Shown piece after piece: positions 6,546-6,734 of a stretch of DNA of 6,734 nt. The position numbers and the translations under genes are program-made. Numbering within the stretch: the stretch's first letter is position 1; each line of letters opens with the position of its first letter. This DNA comes from an uncultured Anaerolineaceae bacterium (lineage in GTDB: Bacteria; Chloroflexota; Anaerolineae; Anaerolineales; Anaerolineaceae), in the NCBI GenBank assembly GCA_937907495.1, contig CALESS010000040.1:1-6734 (forward strand), given 5' to 3'. The notes beneath the pieces were generated by a model that ran no database searches, was not told the DNA's origin, and was given only the letters and a program-made list of their open reading frames with translations.

Positions 6546-6556
6546 CCCAGCCACCG

Positions 6557-6734
6557 GTTTCAATCCCCGCCCCTACCCCCACGCGGGCAGCGACTCGGAT
6601 CACGCAAGCTAAAAGCTTGCGTTACACGTTTCAATCCCCGCTCCCCGCGTGGGGAGCGACCCGTAAATTTCTGGTCAGTAACCCCATCCCGAATGTTTCA
6701 ATCCCCGCTCCCCGCATGGGGAGCGACCCCGAAC
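6557..6734 (-). CRISPR. Trailer end of a CRISPR array with I-C-like repeats (continues past the window)
   Basis: Three repeats are visible. A divergent terminal one is at 6557-6594 (38 bases), and regular 33-base ones are at 6628-6660 and 6695-6727, differing from each other by one G/A in the loop. Spacers are 6595-6627 (33 bases), 6661-6694 (34 bases) and a partial one from 6728. On the minus strand the repeat begins GTCGCTCCCC, folds as GCTCCCC-ACGC-GGGGAGC, and ends GGGGATTGAAAC. That form is close to subtype I-C repeats, which end GTGGATTGAAAC and give crRNAs with a 5' handle from this end. Transcription should thus run on the minus strand. Degeneracy of the left repeat agrees with this being the leader-distal end. 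The leader and any cas genes would be to the right, and none are in the window. Subtype is inferred from the repeat only. Confidence 0.93.
6602..6622. repeat. Perfect hairpin inside the last CRISPR spacer
   Basis: ACGCAAGCT-AAA-AGCTTGCGT, a 9-bp perfect inverted repeat with a 3-base loop, fills 21 of the 33 bases of the spacer at 6595-6627. On the minus strand it is part of TGTAACGCAAGC followed by its inverse, matching the layout of the inverted repeat at 6528-6545. Confidence 0.9.

Noticed and set aside
6557..6734. Assignment of cas genes or a leader in the window
   Set aside because: No protein in the window resembles a Cas protein. The orientation and degenerate left repeat place the leader to the right of the window.
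1..6734. tRNA, rRNA or insertion sequence
   Set aside because: I found no cloverleaf with a tRNA T-loop motif, no rRNA-like segment and no transposase or terminal inverted repeats flanking a gene.

Overview
This is a mostly ordinary bacterial chromosome segment with a CRISPR array entering at its right edge. The best guess for the host is a Chloroflexota (Anaerolineae-like) bacterium. That rests on the secreted multidomain protein ending in VYIPLLMR, a C-terminus I associate with large exported Chloroflexota proteins, and on the general look of the other proteins. No rRNA is present to confirm it.

Layout, left to right. (1) Bases 2-2377 (+) hold the 3' part of a large exported protein: propeller-like repeats, a carboxypeptidase-regulatory-like beta domain, a complete M23 (LytM-type) zinc peptidase domain, a linker beta region and a PPC-like C-terminal domain. 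Its true start lies left of the window. (2) A bidirectional intrinsic terminator at 2447-2487 separates it from the convergent metK. (3) metK (2514-3722, -) encodes S-adenosylmethionine synthetase. It is preceded by a complete SAM-I (S-box) riboswitch with recognisable P1, antiterminator and terminator, and by a sigma-70-type promoter whose -35 lies in the last codons of the next gene. SAM made by MetK should therefore shut off metK transcription. (4) A DinB-like metal-site protein (3934-4524, -). (5) A 224-base intergenic region made largely of a 17-bp tandem repeat (seven copies plus a partial) running into a perfect 28-bp palindrome. (6) A two-gene ABC-2 export operon (-), ATPase then permease, coupled by a 4-base ATGA overlap. 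(7) From 6557 to the right edge, the terminal end of a CRISPR array with subtype I-C-like repeats, read on the minus strand and pointing at the ABC operon. The leader and any cas genes would be to the right, outside the window.

No wholly new system is demonstrable here. The parts that known features do not explain are the 17-bp repeat/palindrome block, which on the minus strand reads as overlapping promoter-like boxes in front of the DinB-like gene, and the CRISPR trailer. In the trailer the last spacer is almost entirely a hairpin. A related hairpin with compensatory base changes sits in the neighbouring 33-base interval, beyond which is a possible relic of one more repeat.
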